This document shows positions 7,720 to 17,026 of a stretch of DNA of 64,000 nt, piece by piece. Under the pieces are notes generated by a model, which was not told where the DNA came from, did not search any database, and saw nothing but the letters and a program-made list of their open reading frames with translations. The stretch spans positions 43,148-107,147 of the forward strand of contig NZ_LITM01000011.1 of the NCBI RefSeq assembly GCF_001275675.1, written 5' to 3'. This DNA is from Lysinibacillus sp. FJAT-14745. Its GTDB lineage: Bacteria; Bacillota; Bacilli; Bacillales_A; Planococcaceae. The position numbers and the translations under genes were made by a program. Within the stretch, counting starts at the first letter, position 1; each line of letters opens with the position of its first letter.

Positions 7720-8499
7720 TTAATAAAGATAAAATAATCCACCATTAATAATCTCTATTTTAATTTTCGTATCGTATTGTTCCTCTAATGCCTTCTTTTC
7801 GATGTCATAGCATTCTGGCTTGTCTTCTTCCTCTTCATAAAAATAATCGAGTACTCGCTGATCACGTTGCCATCGTTTTTTTGCCTCAGTAGCCCATGAA
7901 TGGTCATCTCGTTCAATGATCTTTTCAATAGTCGCATTTAATCTTTCAAGTGCTCTAACGGGCTTAATGATACACTGTACATGAAAAGCATTGTCTGCTG
8001 GAACAGTGTCAAATTCGGATTCACATATCGTCTCGTGAAAATCCTCTTTTATGATCCCAGTTAGCAAGTTTATGCCAAATGAATAAAGCATTTCTTTCGT
8101 TCGATCGCAGCAATACGACACTTTAAAATTAACACCAAGCCAAGGAGTAAGGATAACCTGCCCTATTGCGTTATCCACCTTTTCAAAAAGCTGAACATAA
8201 GCTCCTAGCTCCCTTGTTGCTAGAAAAAGTTGGTTCATTCTCGGAGAACCGAAATGAATAACTTCGCCATAAAGGCTCCCAGGTGATACTGTTTGATTTG
8301 TAATGAAAGTTACTTGGGCTGGATTTGCCTCACTATTTGTAGCTTCTACGTATTGCCAATAAAAGGGTCTATTCATTATTCTTTTATCGATATCAACGGT
8401 TAATTGTACTGTAAGATAATGATGGTCTTCTCCTAAAATACGGCAATCATTTTCAATAAAAAATTGTCGTAAATAACTATGAACTTGCTGTGGATACAT
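7720..8499 (-). CDS. yqhG: YqhG family protein
   Basis: A 259-residue soluble protein that I recognise as YqhG by its N-terminus (QQVHSYLRQFFIENDCRILG), its YLTVQLTVDIDKRIMNRPFY segment and its position directly downstream of the SNF2-type helicase gene yqhH, the same order as in Bacillus subtilis. Function is unknown in the family. The C-terminus has a Glu-rich helix (YFYEEEEDKPE). It starts 17 bases after the helicase stop, so the two are probably co-transcribed and may work together on nucleic acid, though that is inference. Confidence 0.8.
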   Translation of the reverse strand: MYPQQVHSYLRQFFIENDCRILGEDHHYLTVQLTVDIDKRIMNRPFYWQYVEATNSEANPAQVTFITNQTVSPGSLYGEVIHFGSPRMNQLFLATRELGAYVQLFEKVDNAIGQVILTPWLGVNFKVSYCCDRTKEMLYSFGINLLTGIIKEDFHETICESEFDTVPADNAFHVQCIIKPVRALERLNATIEKIIERDDHSWATEAKKRWQRDQRVLDYFYEEEEDKPECYDIEKKALEEQYDTKIKIEIINGGLFYLY

Positions 8500-8516
8500 A
8501 GTCCTTCTCCCTTACA

Positions 8517-10025
8517 CTATACAGATTCTTTAAAGTTAGATAGAATCGCATCTAAGTCGCCCACTACCTTTTCGAAAACATCAATTTTCGTATGAAGTAA
8601 TGCTAATATGTTCTCTTCAATCGTATTGGCAATAGCCAAATTATAAATATGAACATCATGCTCTTGCCCTAATCGATGTACACGACCAATCCGTTGCTCT
8701 AGCTTCATAGGGTTCCAGGGCAAATCATAGTTAATGACATGATGACAAAATTGAAGGTTAATCCCCTCTCCACCTGCCTCTGTTGCGATTAGAACCTGTG
8801 CCCTTTCCTTAAAAAGATGCTTCATATAATCACGTTTGCTTTTATTGAATTTACCGTTGAACAGGACACTCGTGATACCGTTAGAATGTAAATACCATTG
8901 CAAATAAATTTGAGTAGCTCTATACTCTGTAAAAATAATCACTTTATCCTTGGCCTGTTCGATTATTTCAAGTGCCTTTTGCGCCTTTGAATTCACTTCT
9001 AAGGCCATTAGCTTTGCTAGTATTTCTTCAATTTCTTGTGATTGTGCATTGTCTTCTAGCATTTTAGACAATGTTAAAGCTGTTGCTTCTTTGCTACTAC
9101 ACATTTCCTTCTGTAATGTAATCATTGAAAAAGAGCCTGTATTTTGCAGTGTTCCGAGTAGGTTATAAACTTCCTCTTCTTCCTTCGTAAATCGGATAGG
9201 AACAATTTGAACACGGCGATTTGTCCATTCAATACCCGTGTCCTCTCTCCTATTCCTCACCATCACCTGATTCACTAATTCCTTTAAATAATCATTATGC
9301 TCTAAATCATGCTTACTTGCCGAGAATGCAGATTGAAATGTATCATAATTACCAAGATGACCAGGCTTAAGTAAAGAAATAAGATAAAATAATTCAAAGA
9401 CATCGTTTTGAATCGGTGTTGCCGTTAATAATAAACAAAACTTTTTCTTTAAACCTTGTACGAATTCATAAATTTGAGTTTTATGATTCTTTAGTTTATG
9501 AGCCTCATCGATAATAATCATGTCGTAATCCTGCTCATAAATGCGCTCTTTATGAGGACTCTTCTTTGCCGTATCTAGACTCATAATAAGGACATCGTAG
9601 CGCTCTATCGGAACATTTCTTTTATAGGCTATTGCCGGAATGTGAAACTTTATATTTAATTCTTCAACCCACTGATTAATAAGAGATGCTGGAGCTAATA
9701 TTAACGCTCTTTTTACGAGTCCTCGAATCAAATATTCCTTTAAAATTAAACCTGCTTCAATTGTTTTACCCAGACCTACCTCATCAGCCAAAATCGCTTT
9801 ACCATTCATACGTTCAATCACTGTTTCTGCTGCTTCCAACTGATGCTTAAGCGGTTTTAAATTTGGTAAATACTTTGTCGCCTGTAAACCTGTGAAATCA
9901 GTAATTAACTTCATTTTCACAATGTCATAATTCATCTTGTACAATGTCCAACTATCCCATTTTTCAAGTGGATTTAGTTTATTTATAAAGCCTTCTTCCC
10001 ATTCGGACGACCTTTCTATTTTCAT
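8517..10025 (-). CDS. yqhH: SNF2/RapA-type DEAD-box-like ATPase YqhH
   Basis: A 502-residue SF2 ATPase of the SNF2 family. Motifs in order: Walker A ADEVGLGKTIEAG, motif II IIIDEAHKLKN, motif III LLLTATPIQN, then in the second RecA domain the KVIIFTEYRATQIYLQWYL helix-strand, and motif VI EQRIGRVHRLGQ. It lacks the extra domains of full-length RapA. Proteins of this type remodel protein-nucleic acid complexes or help RNA polymerase recycle rather than unwind DNA. The ATG at 10023-10025 has GAGGTG 6 bases upstream; two earlier starts (GTG, ATG) overlap that site. In B. subtilis this pair sits beside the gcvT operon; no glycine riboswitch or gcvT is found here. Confidence 0.87.
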   Translation of the reverse strand: MKIERSSEWEEGFINKLNPLEKWDSWTLYKMNYDIVKMKLITDFTGLQATKYLPNLKPLKHQLEAAETVIERMNGKAILADEVGLGKTIEAGLILKEYLIRGLVKRALILAPASLINQWVEELNIKFHIPAIAYKRNVPIERYDVLIMSLDTAKKSPHKERIYEQDYDMIIIDEAHKLKNHKTQIYEFVQGLKKKFCLLLTATPIQNDVFELFYLISLLKPGHLGNYDTFQSAFSASKHDLEHNDYLKELVNQVMVRNRREDTGIEWTNRRVQIVPIRFTKEEEEVYNLLGTLQNTGSFSMITLQKEMCSSKEATALTLSKMLEDNAQSQEIEEILAKLMALEVNSKAQKALEIIEQAKDKVIIFTEYRATQIYLQWYLHSNGITSVLFNGKFNKSKRDYMKHLFKERAQVLIATEAGGEGINLQFCHHVINYDLPWNPMKLEQRIGRVHRLGQEHDVHIYNLAIANTIEENILALLHTKIDVFEKVVGDLDAILSNFKESV

Positions 10026-10412
10026 GATCATCACCTCATGCCATTTTTTCTAGTTTAGGTTGTCCAAAAAAGAGAAAGCTATGTTAAGGTTTTGCGAAAG
10101 AAAAAACCATTCATGAATTTTTTTTTGCATTCCAAAAGTGAACGCTATGACTTATCACTATATTCGAACGAATAGACTTATAACAGTGACGCGAGTAAAG
10201 AGCACTACGCAAAATCCAACCCCATTTAAGCAAATTAAACATAGGACCTTAATTTCGTACAATTTAAAAGGATAATGGTATTAAGATAGTCTTTTTATTT
10301 TCTTCCTTTTTTCATACAATTAAAGAAGCATTCCTTTCCAAAAAATTACGTTTTTAGAAGAACGAGATTATGCTCCAATTTAACAGAGCTTACATATACC
10401 GAGGAGGTTACA
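10026..10412. other. Intergenic region between yqhH and the chemoreceptor gene
   Basis: These 387 bp hold no gene I can support. A short inverted repeat TATTCG-AA-CGAATA lies at 10161-10174. A strong ribosome site GAGGAGG precedes the chemoreceptor start. I see no convincing sigma-D promoter and no glycine riboswitch. Confidence 0.4.
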
Positions 10413-11237
10413 ATGAAAATTCTTGAAGCATTAACAATGTCAATGCCTTACATTCATTTAGCTATGAAGGGCGAGTCCATGATTGGATTAGTAGATAAAG
10501 AAAGTGAGAGTATTATTGCTTATTTACCTGGGAAACGGATAGATTCTGGTTATAAAATTGGACAAAAAATTCTCCCAGGTGATGCAATTTTACATCTTCC
10601 ACTTAAAGGAAAAAGCACTGATGAACCTGTACCAAAAGAAATTTATGGTGTGGAATTTAACGCATTTTCTTTTCCTATTCGTGAAAATGGGCATATCGTA
10701 GGCGCGCTAGCCTTTGGATTACCTATTGACCATTCTCTCCAAATGGAAAAATATATTTTTACTATGAATGATATTATCCAAAACCTACAGGATAAAGTAC
10801 ATACAATTGCCTCTCATTCGGAGGAGCTAGCTGCAACTAGTGAGGAAATTAATAAACAGACCCAGTTCGCTTTAGAGGACGCTGAAAAAACAAATGGTAT
10901 TACCGATTTAATAAAAAATATTTCTCGTCAAACAAATCTACTCGGATTAAATGCATCAATTGAGGCAGCACGAGCAGGTCAGCATGGTGCCGGATTTAAT
11001 ATAGTCGCACAAGAAGTTCGCAAGCTTTCTACTGAAACAACGACTGCTACTGATAACATTGAATCCTCACTTCGAAGCATCAATCATAATCTAGAAAATT
11101 TAAAGCAAAACATGACTCAAATAAATGGTGCTACAAACGAACAGGCACAACTTGTTCAGGACTTTAGTGAAATTATTGATGAGCTTAATACGCTAAGTAT
11201 GGAAATGAAAGGTTTTATGTCTAACGTAATGAAATAA
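10413..11237 (+). CDS. Soluble methyl-accepting chemotaxis-like signalling protein
   Basis: A 274-residue cytoplasmic chemoreceptor without membrane segments. Residues 1-115 form a sensor domain; residues 120-274 are a short MCP signalling hairpin, with the highly conserved tip around residues 171-206 ([19 protein letters not shown] then EVRKLS), which contacts CheA and CheW. The layout and length resemble the soluble receptor YfmS of B. subtilis. The tip has Gly178 where most receptors have Ala. The signal sensed is not known. Single gene with its own terminator. Confidence 0.85.
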   Translation: MKILEALTMSMPYIHLAMKGESMIGLVDKESESIIAYLPGKRIDSGYKIGQKILPGDAILHLPLKGKSTDEPVPKEIYGVEFNAFSFPIRENGHIVGALAFGLPIDHSLQMEKYIFTMNDIIQNLQDKVHTIASHSEELAATSEEINKQTQFALEDAEKTNGITDLIKNISRQTNLLGLNASIEAARAGQHGAGFNIVAQEVRKLSTETTTATDNIESSLRSINHNLENLKQNMTQINGATNEQAQLVQDFSEIIDELNTLSMEMKGFMSNVMK

Positions 11238-11253
11238 AGGCTTATATCAATGG

Positions 11254-11313
11254 AAAATCCGCCTCGCTTTCTGTGGTCAAATCAAGAGCCACATACGTCT
11301 GTGCGGATTTTTT
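11254..11313 (+). terminator. Terminator after the chemoreceptor gene
   Basis: Outer arms AAAATCCGC and GCGGATTTT with further pairing inside (GTGGTCAAA region with GAGCCAC) and a T run. Confidence 0.7.
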
Positions 11314-11433
11314 ACTTTTGGGCATTTTTTTTGAAATAATTACCGAAACAACGAAATTAATCCCAATAATTTACAAAATAACGATATGATAACTTTTTGG
11401 TACACTATTAATAAAAGCAAAAATGAGGTCAAC

Positions 11434-12021
11434 ATGAAAAGAAAGATATTTATTTTACATGAGATTTATGGCGTCAATAATTTTATAAAAATGCAAGCTG
11501 AGGCATACAGGAACGCCAACACTACCGTTGAGTGCATTTCTTTATATTCAGACAATAGAATATTTCCATATGTACAAGAGCAGGAAGCCTATGAGTATTT
11601 CATAAATGAAATTGGCTTTGATGCTCCCCTCGAAGAACTAACAAAAAAAATAGTAGCAGCTATGATACATTATGATGAAGTACTGTTAATCGGATTTAGT
11701 GTAGGTGCAACTTTGGCTTGGAAACTATCAACGCTCCCATTACAAGGAGTCGTTTGCGTTTATGGTTCACGCATTCGCCAATACTTGGATGTAATCCCCT
11801 CTTGTCCGACACTCGTTATTTTACCAAGTCATGAGAAAAGTTTTGATGTCCATGAATTAAAAGAAACACTCGATACATTACCAGCTGTTCATACGAGACT
11901 ATATCTAGGTCAGCATGGTTTTATGGACTTCAATAATGCAAACTATTGTTATGAAAGTTATTTACAGTCGCAAGCTGAAATCTCGCAATTTTTTGACATT
12001 AAAATAGTCAAGGAGGACTAA
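11434..12021 (+). CDS. Alpha/beta hydrolase, dienelactone-hydrolase-like
   Basis: A 195-residue protein with the alpha/beta hydrolase outline. It begins KRKIFILHEIYGVNNFI, the strand and oxyanion region typical of dienelactone hydrolases. The nucleophile elbow is GFSVG near residue 92, and the catalytic His is likely that of GQHGFMD. Start at the ATG 11434 with GAGGT 8 bases upstream. The next gene, a pseudo-ABC/LytTR regulator, begins 3 bases after the stop, so the two form an operon; the hydrolase may be a target or accessory of that regulatory unit. Substrate unknown. Confidence 0.78.
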   Translation: MKRKIFILHEIYGVNNFIKMQAEAYRNANTTVECISLYSDNRIFPYVQEQEAYEYFINEIGFDAPLEELTKKIVAAMIHYDEVLLIGFSVGATLAWKLSTLPLQGVVCVYGSRIRQYLDVIPSCPTLVILPSHEKSFDVHELKETLDTLPAVHTRLYLGQHGFMDFNNANYCYESYLQSQAEISQFFDIKIVKED

Positions 12022-12024
12022 GTA

Positions 12025-12981
12025 ATGAACCAAATTGAAAGCATAATTATTGACCCTTACATAGAAGGAGGAAATGTAATTTACCCAAACTTCCACCTAC
12101 CTATGCAACCTGGCATTATTATTGGTATCTATACGGATGTGTCAAAAATACATACATTAACACAATGGTTTTCAAAGCAAAGTAATACGTATACACATTT
12201 TCGTGAAAATGCCTTGTATGAGCGACTGACGGTTCGAGAATATATCAATTTTTGCTTAAAACTTTTCAATGCTTCTACTGAAAAGATGGAGGATCTATTA
12301 AAATTATTCGCTTTTACGGACCAAAAAAGCATTAAAATCAGCAAGCTTTCGAATGGAGAAAAGCAACGTTTAAAACTGATTCATACATATCTCAATCAGG
12401 CACAGATACATGTTTTAGAAGAGCCATTCCAAAATCTAGATGAGTTTTCCAAGCAAACAGTCATTCAGTTATTGGATACCCTTCAAAAACAGAATAAAAC
12501 AGTCATTTTATTATCTAACAATCTTGAGGATTTAATTATTTCGAGTACAGAAATACATAGACTGGATACAATGGGCATACATGCATTAGATGTTAAAGAG
12601 GATGAAACAGAATCACCTTCCCCCTCTCTAGAAATCGCACCGATTCGACTTGATAAAATCCCTACAAAGAAAAATGATAAGATCATTTTATTTAATCCCC
12701 CTGAAATCGATTATATCGAAAGTATTGAGGGTGTTGTTTCACTATATGTTGCGGGTGAAGCCTATCCATGTACATTATCATTAAATGAGCTTGAGCAAAA
12801 ATTGACACCGTTCGGCTTCTTTAGAAGTCATCGCTCTTATATCGTTAACTTACAAAAGGTACGGGAAATCATTACGTGGACTCGCAATAGCTACAGCCTA
12901 GCCTTAAATAGCAATGAAAAGACCGTAGTACCTTTGTCGAAAAATAAGCTCGCAGATTTAAAGGAAATACTCGGAATTTAG
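12025..12981 (+). CDS. LytTR transcriptional regulator with an N-terminal degenerate ABC ATPase domain
   Basis: A 318-residue fusion. Residues 1-205 follow the outline of an ABC-transporter ATPase but have lost its catalytic points: the Walker A position (about 29-41) reads GIIIGIYTDVSKI with no GxxGxGK, the signature is LSNGEKQ (108-114), the Walker B ends in LEEP (131-134) instead of LDEP, and the switch His is replaced (LLSNN, 163-166). Residues 215-316 are a LytTR DNA-binding domain (IDYIESIEGVVSLYV, then FFRSHRSYIVNLQKVREI). This architecture is known from other Firmicutes. It lies just before an ABC ATPase-permease pair, so the dead domain may sense the state of that transporter (inference). 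Confidence 0.85.
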   Translation: MNQIESIIIDPYIEGGNVIYPNFHLPMQPGIIIGIYTDVSKIHTLTQWFSKQSNTYTHFRENALYERLTVREYINFCLKLFNASTEKMEDLLKLFAFTDQKSIKISKLSNGEKQRLKLIHTYLNQAQIHVLEEPFQNLDEFSKQTVIQLLDTLQKQNKTVILLSNNLEDLIISSTEIHRLDTMGIHALDVKEDETESPSPSLEIAPIRLDKIPTKKNDKIILFNPPEIDYIESIEGVVSLYVAGEAYPCTLSLNELEQKLTPFGFFRSHRSYIVNLQKVREIITWTRNSYSLALNSNEKTVVPLSKNKLADLKEILGI

Positions 12982-13036
12982 TAGATTTCCCAGGAAATAA
13001 ACGACTCCTGTCAGCTGAAATATTGCTCCGCTAAAG

Positions 13037-13067
13037 GTCATTTTACTGCCTTTCACCTGTTATTTAA
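13037..13067 (+). promoter_or_regulatory. Candidate LytTR direct repeat upstream of the ABC exporter
   Basis: GTCATTTTA (13037-13045) and GTTATTTAA (13059-13067) match at seven of nine bases and lie 22 bp apart, close to the two-turn spacing usual for LytTR sites. It is 60-90 bp before the exporter start. Weak evidence on its own. Confidence 0.3.
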
Positions 13068-13129
13068 TGTTGCGATTCTTATTGTCCCTTATAGTGTAGA
13101 TATCAACAACAACACAGGGAGGTTTTCAA

Positions 13130-13978
13130 ATGAACGCAGTGATCGATGTTCAGCATTTGAAAAAAACATTTAATAAGGAAGTAGCTTTACAGGATGTTTC
13201 ATTTACCATTCAAAAAGGAGAAATATTCGGCTTTCTTGGACCTAGCGGCTCCGGAAAAACGACTACTATTAAAATATTAACAGCACAAACTGAAAAAACT
13301 GATGGCGACGTTTTATTATTTGGCCGTCCAGCAAATGAGATGAAACAAAGTAACAATCGTAAACGCTTCGGTATTTTAACAGATAATAGCGGACTATATA
13401 CACGACTTTCAATCGAGGAGAATTTATTACTATTTAGTAATTTATATCAATTACCTAAATCAGCCGTCAAAGAGGCTTTGGATTTTGTTAACCTATACAG
13501 TGATCGTAAAAAGAAAATCAGTCAGCTCTCTAAAGGAATGATGCAACGTGTTACGCTAGCACGTGCCATCATGCATAAACCAGAACTATTATTTTTAGAT
13601 GAACCAACTTCTGCACTTGATCCTGTTAATACACAACATATTTATAATGGCTTGCGCAAATTAAACGAGATGGGTACGACAATATTTTTAACAACCCACG
13701 ATATGAGTGAAGCAGAAATACTTTGTGATCGTGTAGCCTTCTTACATAAAGGGAAGATTCGAGCAATTGGTTCGCCAAAGGATTTGAAAAAAGAGTTTGG
13801 TGATGAATCTATTACAGTTGAATTAAAAAATGGTGCTTGTGAAGTTATTCAAACTGGAGAACAAGATGCTGAAAAACTGTTTCATTGGATGCAATCTAAC
13901 GAAGTTTCTCGCATTTATACAAACGAGCCAACACTAGGTAATATTTTTATGCAAATAACAGGGAGTGATTTAGTATGA
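13130..13978 (+). CDS. ABC transporter ATP-binding protein
   Basis: A 282-residue ATPase with all catalytic motifs: Walker A GPSGSGKTTT (37-46), signature LSKGMMQRV, Walker B LLFLDEPTSALDP and switch His in TTHDMSE. A C-terminal extension of about 70 residues follows, as in drug or lantibiotic exporters. It forms a two-gene operon with the permease through a 4-base overlap. Together with the pseudo-ABC LytTR gene 148 bp upstream this is likely a regulated exporter, perhaps for a peptide or an antibiotic. Substrate unknown. Confidence 0.9.
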   Translation: MNAVIDVQHLKKTFNKEVALQDVSFTIQKGEIFGFLGPSGSGKTTTIKILTAQTEKTDGDVLLFGRPANEMKQSNNRKRFGILTDNSGLYTRLSIEENLLLFSNLYQLPKSAVKEALDFVNLYSDRKKKISQLSKGMMQRVTLARAIMHKPELLFLDEPTSALDPVNTQHIYNGLRKLNEMGTTIFLTTHDMSEAEILCDRVAFLHKGKIRAIGSPKDLKKEFGDESITVELKNGACEVIQTGEQDAEKLFHWMQSNEVSRIYTNEPTLGNIFMQITGSDLV

Positions 13979-14682
13979 ACCTTTCAATGACACGTATTCA
14001 GGCTATTTTAATAAAGGATTATAAGGAATTTTCACGTAACTATGCGGTATCTCTTATGGTACTTATGCCACTTTTTTTAGCATTTTTATATAGTAAATCG
14101 GGCTCAGCTACTATCGCCACCTATTTCCTTTCAATTAATATAGCATTTTCTATGGTAACTACCTATGTACAATGCTGTCTAATTGCTGAAGAGAAAGAAA
14201 AAAATACGCTTCGTAGTCTCATGCTTTCGCCTGCTTCACTTGGTGATATTTTAATTGGTAAAAGCTTGTTTGTCTTTATCATTACAATGGTAATTGTAGC
14301 ATTGATTATTTTCATTGTTGGCTATAGCCCAGCTAATCTTTTCATCTTAGCTATTGCTTTAATACTTTCGACTGTGTTCTATATTGCAATAGGAACATTA
14401 TGTGGATTATTCGCTAAAACGGTTATGGAAGGATCTCTTATCATTCTACCTGTTATCCTTATTTTCTCATTCGGTCCTCTTGCACTAGCTTTATCTTCTT
14501 CTAGTCCGATTTCAAAGATTGCTGAATGGTTACCAAGTTCACAATTGGTACTATTAGCTGAGGCTTTAGAAGGCACATACACAACAATGGACGTCATTAT
14601 TCCAATGGTTGCAATCATTGTTTGGTCACTAGTAACTTGGATTGCAGCAGGATTTATTTATAAAAAAAGAATGGTCGACTAA
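13975..14682 (+). CDS. ABC-2 type transporter permease
   Basis: A 235-residue membrane protein with six predicted hydrophobic segments and the EEKEKNTLRSLMLSP loop between segments 2 and 3 that marks ABC-2 permeases (coupling helix contacting the ATPase). It partners the ATPase encoded just upstream, with which it overlaps by 4 bases. The 3' end of the gene forms the left arm of a terminator hairpin. Confidence 0.88.
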   Translation: MNLSMTRIQAILIKDYKEFSRNYAVSLMVLMPLFLAFLYSKSGSATIATYFLSINIAFSMVTTYVQCCLIAEEKEKNTLRSLMLSPASLGDILIGKSLFVFIITMVIVALIIFIVGYSPANLFILAIALILSTVFYIAIGTLCGLFAKTVMEGSLIILPVILIFSFGPLALALSSSSPISKIAEWLPSSQLVLLAEALEGTYTTMDVIIPMVAIIVWSLVTWIAAGFIYKKRMVD

Positions 14683-14698
14683 TGACCATTCTTTTTTT
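14668..14698 (+). terminator. Terminator overlapping the permease stop codon
   Basis: Arms AGAATGGTC (14668-14676) and GACCATTCT (14684-14692), then seven T. The stop codon lies in the loop. Confidence 0.85.
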
Positions 14699-14714
14699 AT
14701 ACAAGAATGTCTCG

Positions 14715-14850
14715 CCATCATATTTTGGGGTTGATTTCCACTGCGGCTGAGCGCTTTCCTGGGGGCGTTCAGTCTTCACTCCAATCAACTCATCCACATG
14801 GCATACGTTTTAACAAAATGTCATCCTCAACTTTCGGTGATGAACTATAA
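14715..14850 (+). repeat. Dispersed repeat R1, copy 1
   Basis: It contains TTGATTTCCACTGCGGC, GCGCTTTCCTGGGGGCGTTC, TCACTCCAATCAACT, then CATACGTTTTAACAAAATGTC and TTTCGGTGATGAACTAT. The same succession of blocks, more or less complete, occurs at 20511, 24285 (inverted), 26625, 39470, 47530, 56345 and 59862. Confidence 0.75.
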
Positions 14851-14861
14851 TATGTTCTCCA

Positions 14862-15455
14862 TTAATATTTTTTAGTAAAATCGAATAGCAACTGCTGCAA
14901 ATGGTTTTTCACTTGTGGCCATTCTTGTAGAGTAATGCTGTACATCACTGTATGACGAATTGTACCATCCTTCCGCACCATATGATTACGTAAGACCCCC
15001 TCCTTTGTTGCGCCTAAACGTTCAATTGCCTTTTGAGAACGTAAATTTTCGTGGTCTGTTTTAATTTGAACACGCTGTAATTTGAGTACTTCAAAGCAGT
15101 ATTGTAATAATAAATATTTGCAATTCGTATTAATGGCCGAACGCCAAAAAGCAGGTGTAATCCATGTAGTACCTATTTCAAGCCGTTTATGCGTTTCATC
15201 AATATCCATAAACCGAGTCGAACCGATGATTTGTTCAGACTTTTTATCCACAATTACAAATGGGAACTCAGTTTTCTCATGTTTTTTTTCTAATGCCTTA
15301 TCCACAAAGTTATTCACATCGTCCATCTTATCAACTGTTGTGGACATATGTGACCAAATCTCTGGATAACTTCCTGCCTCCAATAATCCTTGCGTATCCT
15401 CTTGTTGTAATGGCTTAAGTAATACGACCTCATTTTCTAATGCTAAAAAATTCAT
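14862..15455 (-). CDS. GNAT N-acetyltransferase, RimJ/RimL type
   Basis: A 197-residue acetyltransferase of the RimJ/RimL group. Typical features are the opening VVLLKPLQQEDTQGLLEAG, the central strand EQIIGSTRFMDIDETHKRLE, WITPAFWRSAINTNCKYLLL for acetyl-CoA pyrophosphate binding, and DHENLRSQKAIERLGATKEG near the end. It lies divergent from a MocR-type regulator gene with overlapping promoter regions (95 bp between starts), so it may be that regulator's target. Substrate unknown: ribosomal protein N-terminus, antibiotic or small amine are all possible. Confidence 0.88.
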   Translation of the reverse strand: MNFLALENEVVLLKPLQQEDTQGLLEAGSYPEIWSHMSTTVDKMDDVNNFVDKALEKKHEKTEFPFVIVDKKSEQIIGSTRFMDIDETHKRLEIGTTWITPAFWRSAINTNCKYLLLQYCFEVLKLQRVQIKTDHENLRSQKAIERLGATKEGVLRNHMVRKDGTIRHTVMYSITLQEWPQVKNHLQQLLFDFTKKY

Positions 15456-15550
15456 GTGGATTCACTCCTTTTTTTATATTTAACGGCATTTTTGATATGA
15501 TAGATAGAACCAATTTTCAAAAAATACACCATACCAGGAGGTGCAATGTT

Positions 15551-16927
15551 TTGGAGTTATCGATTTCATTTACTGGAAATGCATCGAAATACGTGCAAAT
15601 TTACGAAGAAATAAAACAAGCAATTTTAAGAAAAAAACTACTGGCCCATGAGCAATTACCTTCTAAACGAACACTTGCTAAAACGCTCGATGTTAGTATC
15701 CATACGATTAAGGAAGCTTATGAGCAATTACTAGCTGAAGGCTATATCTATAGCAAGGAACGCTCTGGCTATTTTATAGCACCCTTTGAATTTGAATGGG
15801 GACAGCAGCGAAAACAGCACATATCCACAGCTATAACATCAACTACATATACTATAAAATTTGATTTTGATAACGGACATGTGGATAAGGAAGCTTTTCC
15901 ATTTTCAATCTGGCATAAGCTGTTGAAAAAGCACTCCAATGTGGATAATTTAACGACAAGTCCTTGGCAAGGAGAAGCTCTTTTGCGGACGGAAATCGCT
16001 CGCTATGTTGAACGATCAAGGGGAGTTACTTGTGAAGCATCACAAGTATTTGTTTATAGCGGTACACAAAATCAACTTCAAGCTCTATGTCACTTTTTTG
16101 GACCAAAAGCAGACGTCGGCTTAGAGGAACCTGGCTTTAAAAGAGTACGTGCAACATTGCAACAATGCGGATTAACAACTCATGCCATTCCTGTTGATAA
16201 CTCCGGGGTTACCGTACCGGAAAAATCAATCCACATGTTATACACAACACCCGCACACCAATTTCCGCTTGGTATGGTCATGCCGGTTGAACGGCGTGTA
16301 GCACTTCTGCAATGGGCTACTTCTGAGAAGGCATATATTATTGAGGATGACTATGACTCAGAATTTCGTTATAAAGGGCTCCCTATTCCCTCTTTAGCGA
16401 AGATGGATCAGCTTCAACGTGTTATTTATTTCGGAACCTTTTCTAAAACACTTATCCCATCGTTGCGCATTAGTTATATGATTTTGCCTAAATCGTTAGT
16501 CAAAGAATTTACGCTATTTAATCAGGAGCAAAAATCAGTTGTCTCCAAAATAGATCAGCTTGTATTAGCCGATTTCATTGCTCAAGGTTTATTCGATAAG
16601 CATTTAGCCAAAATGCGCACTATTTATCGCAAAAAGCAACAGACATTACTAGCAGCTATTAACACCCATTTTTCTAAGGAATTCGAAGTAATCGGTGAAA
16701 AATCTGGGCTACACATTGTTATGAAGTTACCAAAAAGGCTTTCTGAGCAGAATGCAATTAGGCTTGCCCAGGAGGTAGGAATCAAAGTCTACCCATGTTC
16801 AACCTCCTATCAGCAAGTCTCTAAACATGCTAAGGTCATTATAGGCTACGGTGGGCTAACCCTTGAGCAAATCAATGAAGGCATCGCGTTACTTGCAACA
16901 GTTTGGCAAGCATCCACTTTACTTTAA
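15551..16927 (+). CDS. MocR/PdxR family regulator (GntR HTH fused to aminotransferase domain)
   Basis: A 458-residue MocR-type regulator: a GntR winged helix at about residues 10-75 (LPSKRTLAKTLDVSIHTIKE) joined to a class I aminotransferase-like domain. The PLP-binding Lys is in GTFSKTLIPSLR (about Lys299), and the DDYDSEFRYKG motif is intact. These proteins use PLP or an amine as signal rather than as catalysts. I choose a TTG start at 15551 because AGGAGG ends 9 bases before it and the next in-frame sequence reads ELSISFTGNA; the nearby ATG is out of frame. A divergent GNAT gene is the likely target. Confidence 0.87.
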   Translation: MELSISFTGNASKYVQIYEEIKQAILRKKLLAHEQLPSKRTLAKTLDVSIHTIKEAYEQLLAEGYIYSKERSGYFIAPFEFEWGQQRKQHISTAITSTTYTIKFDFDNGHVDKEAFPFSIWHKLLKKHSNVDNLTTSPWQGEALLRTEIARYVERSRGVTCEASQVFVYSGTQNQLQALCHFFGPKADVGLEEPGFKRVRATLQQCGLTTHAIPVDNSGVTVPEKSIHMLYTTPAHQFPLGMVMPVERRVALLQWATSEKAYIIEDDYDSEFRYKGLPIPSLAKMDQLQRVIYFGTFSKTLIPSLRISYMILPKSLVKEFTLFNQEQKSVVSKIDQLVLADFIAQGLFDKHLAKMRTIYRKKQQTLLAAINTHFSKEFEVIGEKSGLHIVMKLPKRLSEQNAIRLAQEVGIKVYPCSTSYQQVSKHAKVIIGYGGLTLEQINEGIALLATVWQASTLL

Positions 16928-16978
16928 TGTCTAAATTTTATAAAAATAACGAAACCTTTTTAAATTCTTCTCGTATAT

Positions 16979-17000
16979 CAATTATGCCTCGGCAAAATTG
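16979..17000. repeat. 22-bp palindrome R2, copy 1
   Basis: CAATTATGCCTCGGCAAAATTG, one base off the perfect palindrome seen at 46831. The flank TATATCAATTATGCCTCGGC is also shared with that copy. It ends 27 bases before the EcsC start codon. Confidence 0.65.
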
Positions 17001-17026
17001 ATGCAAATATAAGGGGAATAGACAAA

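Noticed and set aside
10026-10412. Glycine riboswitch beside yqhH as in B. subtilis
   Set aside because: No glycine aptamer blocks and no gcvT gene.
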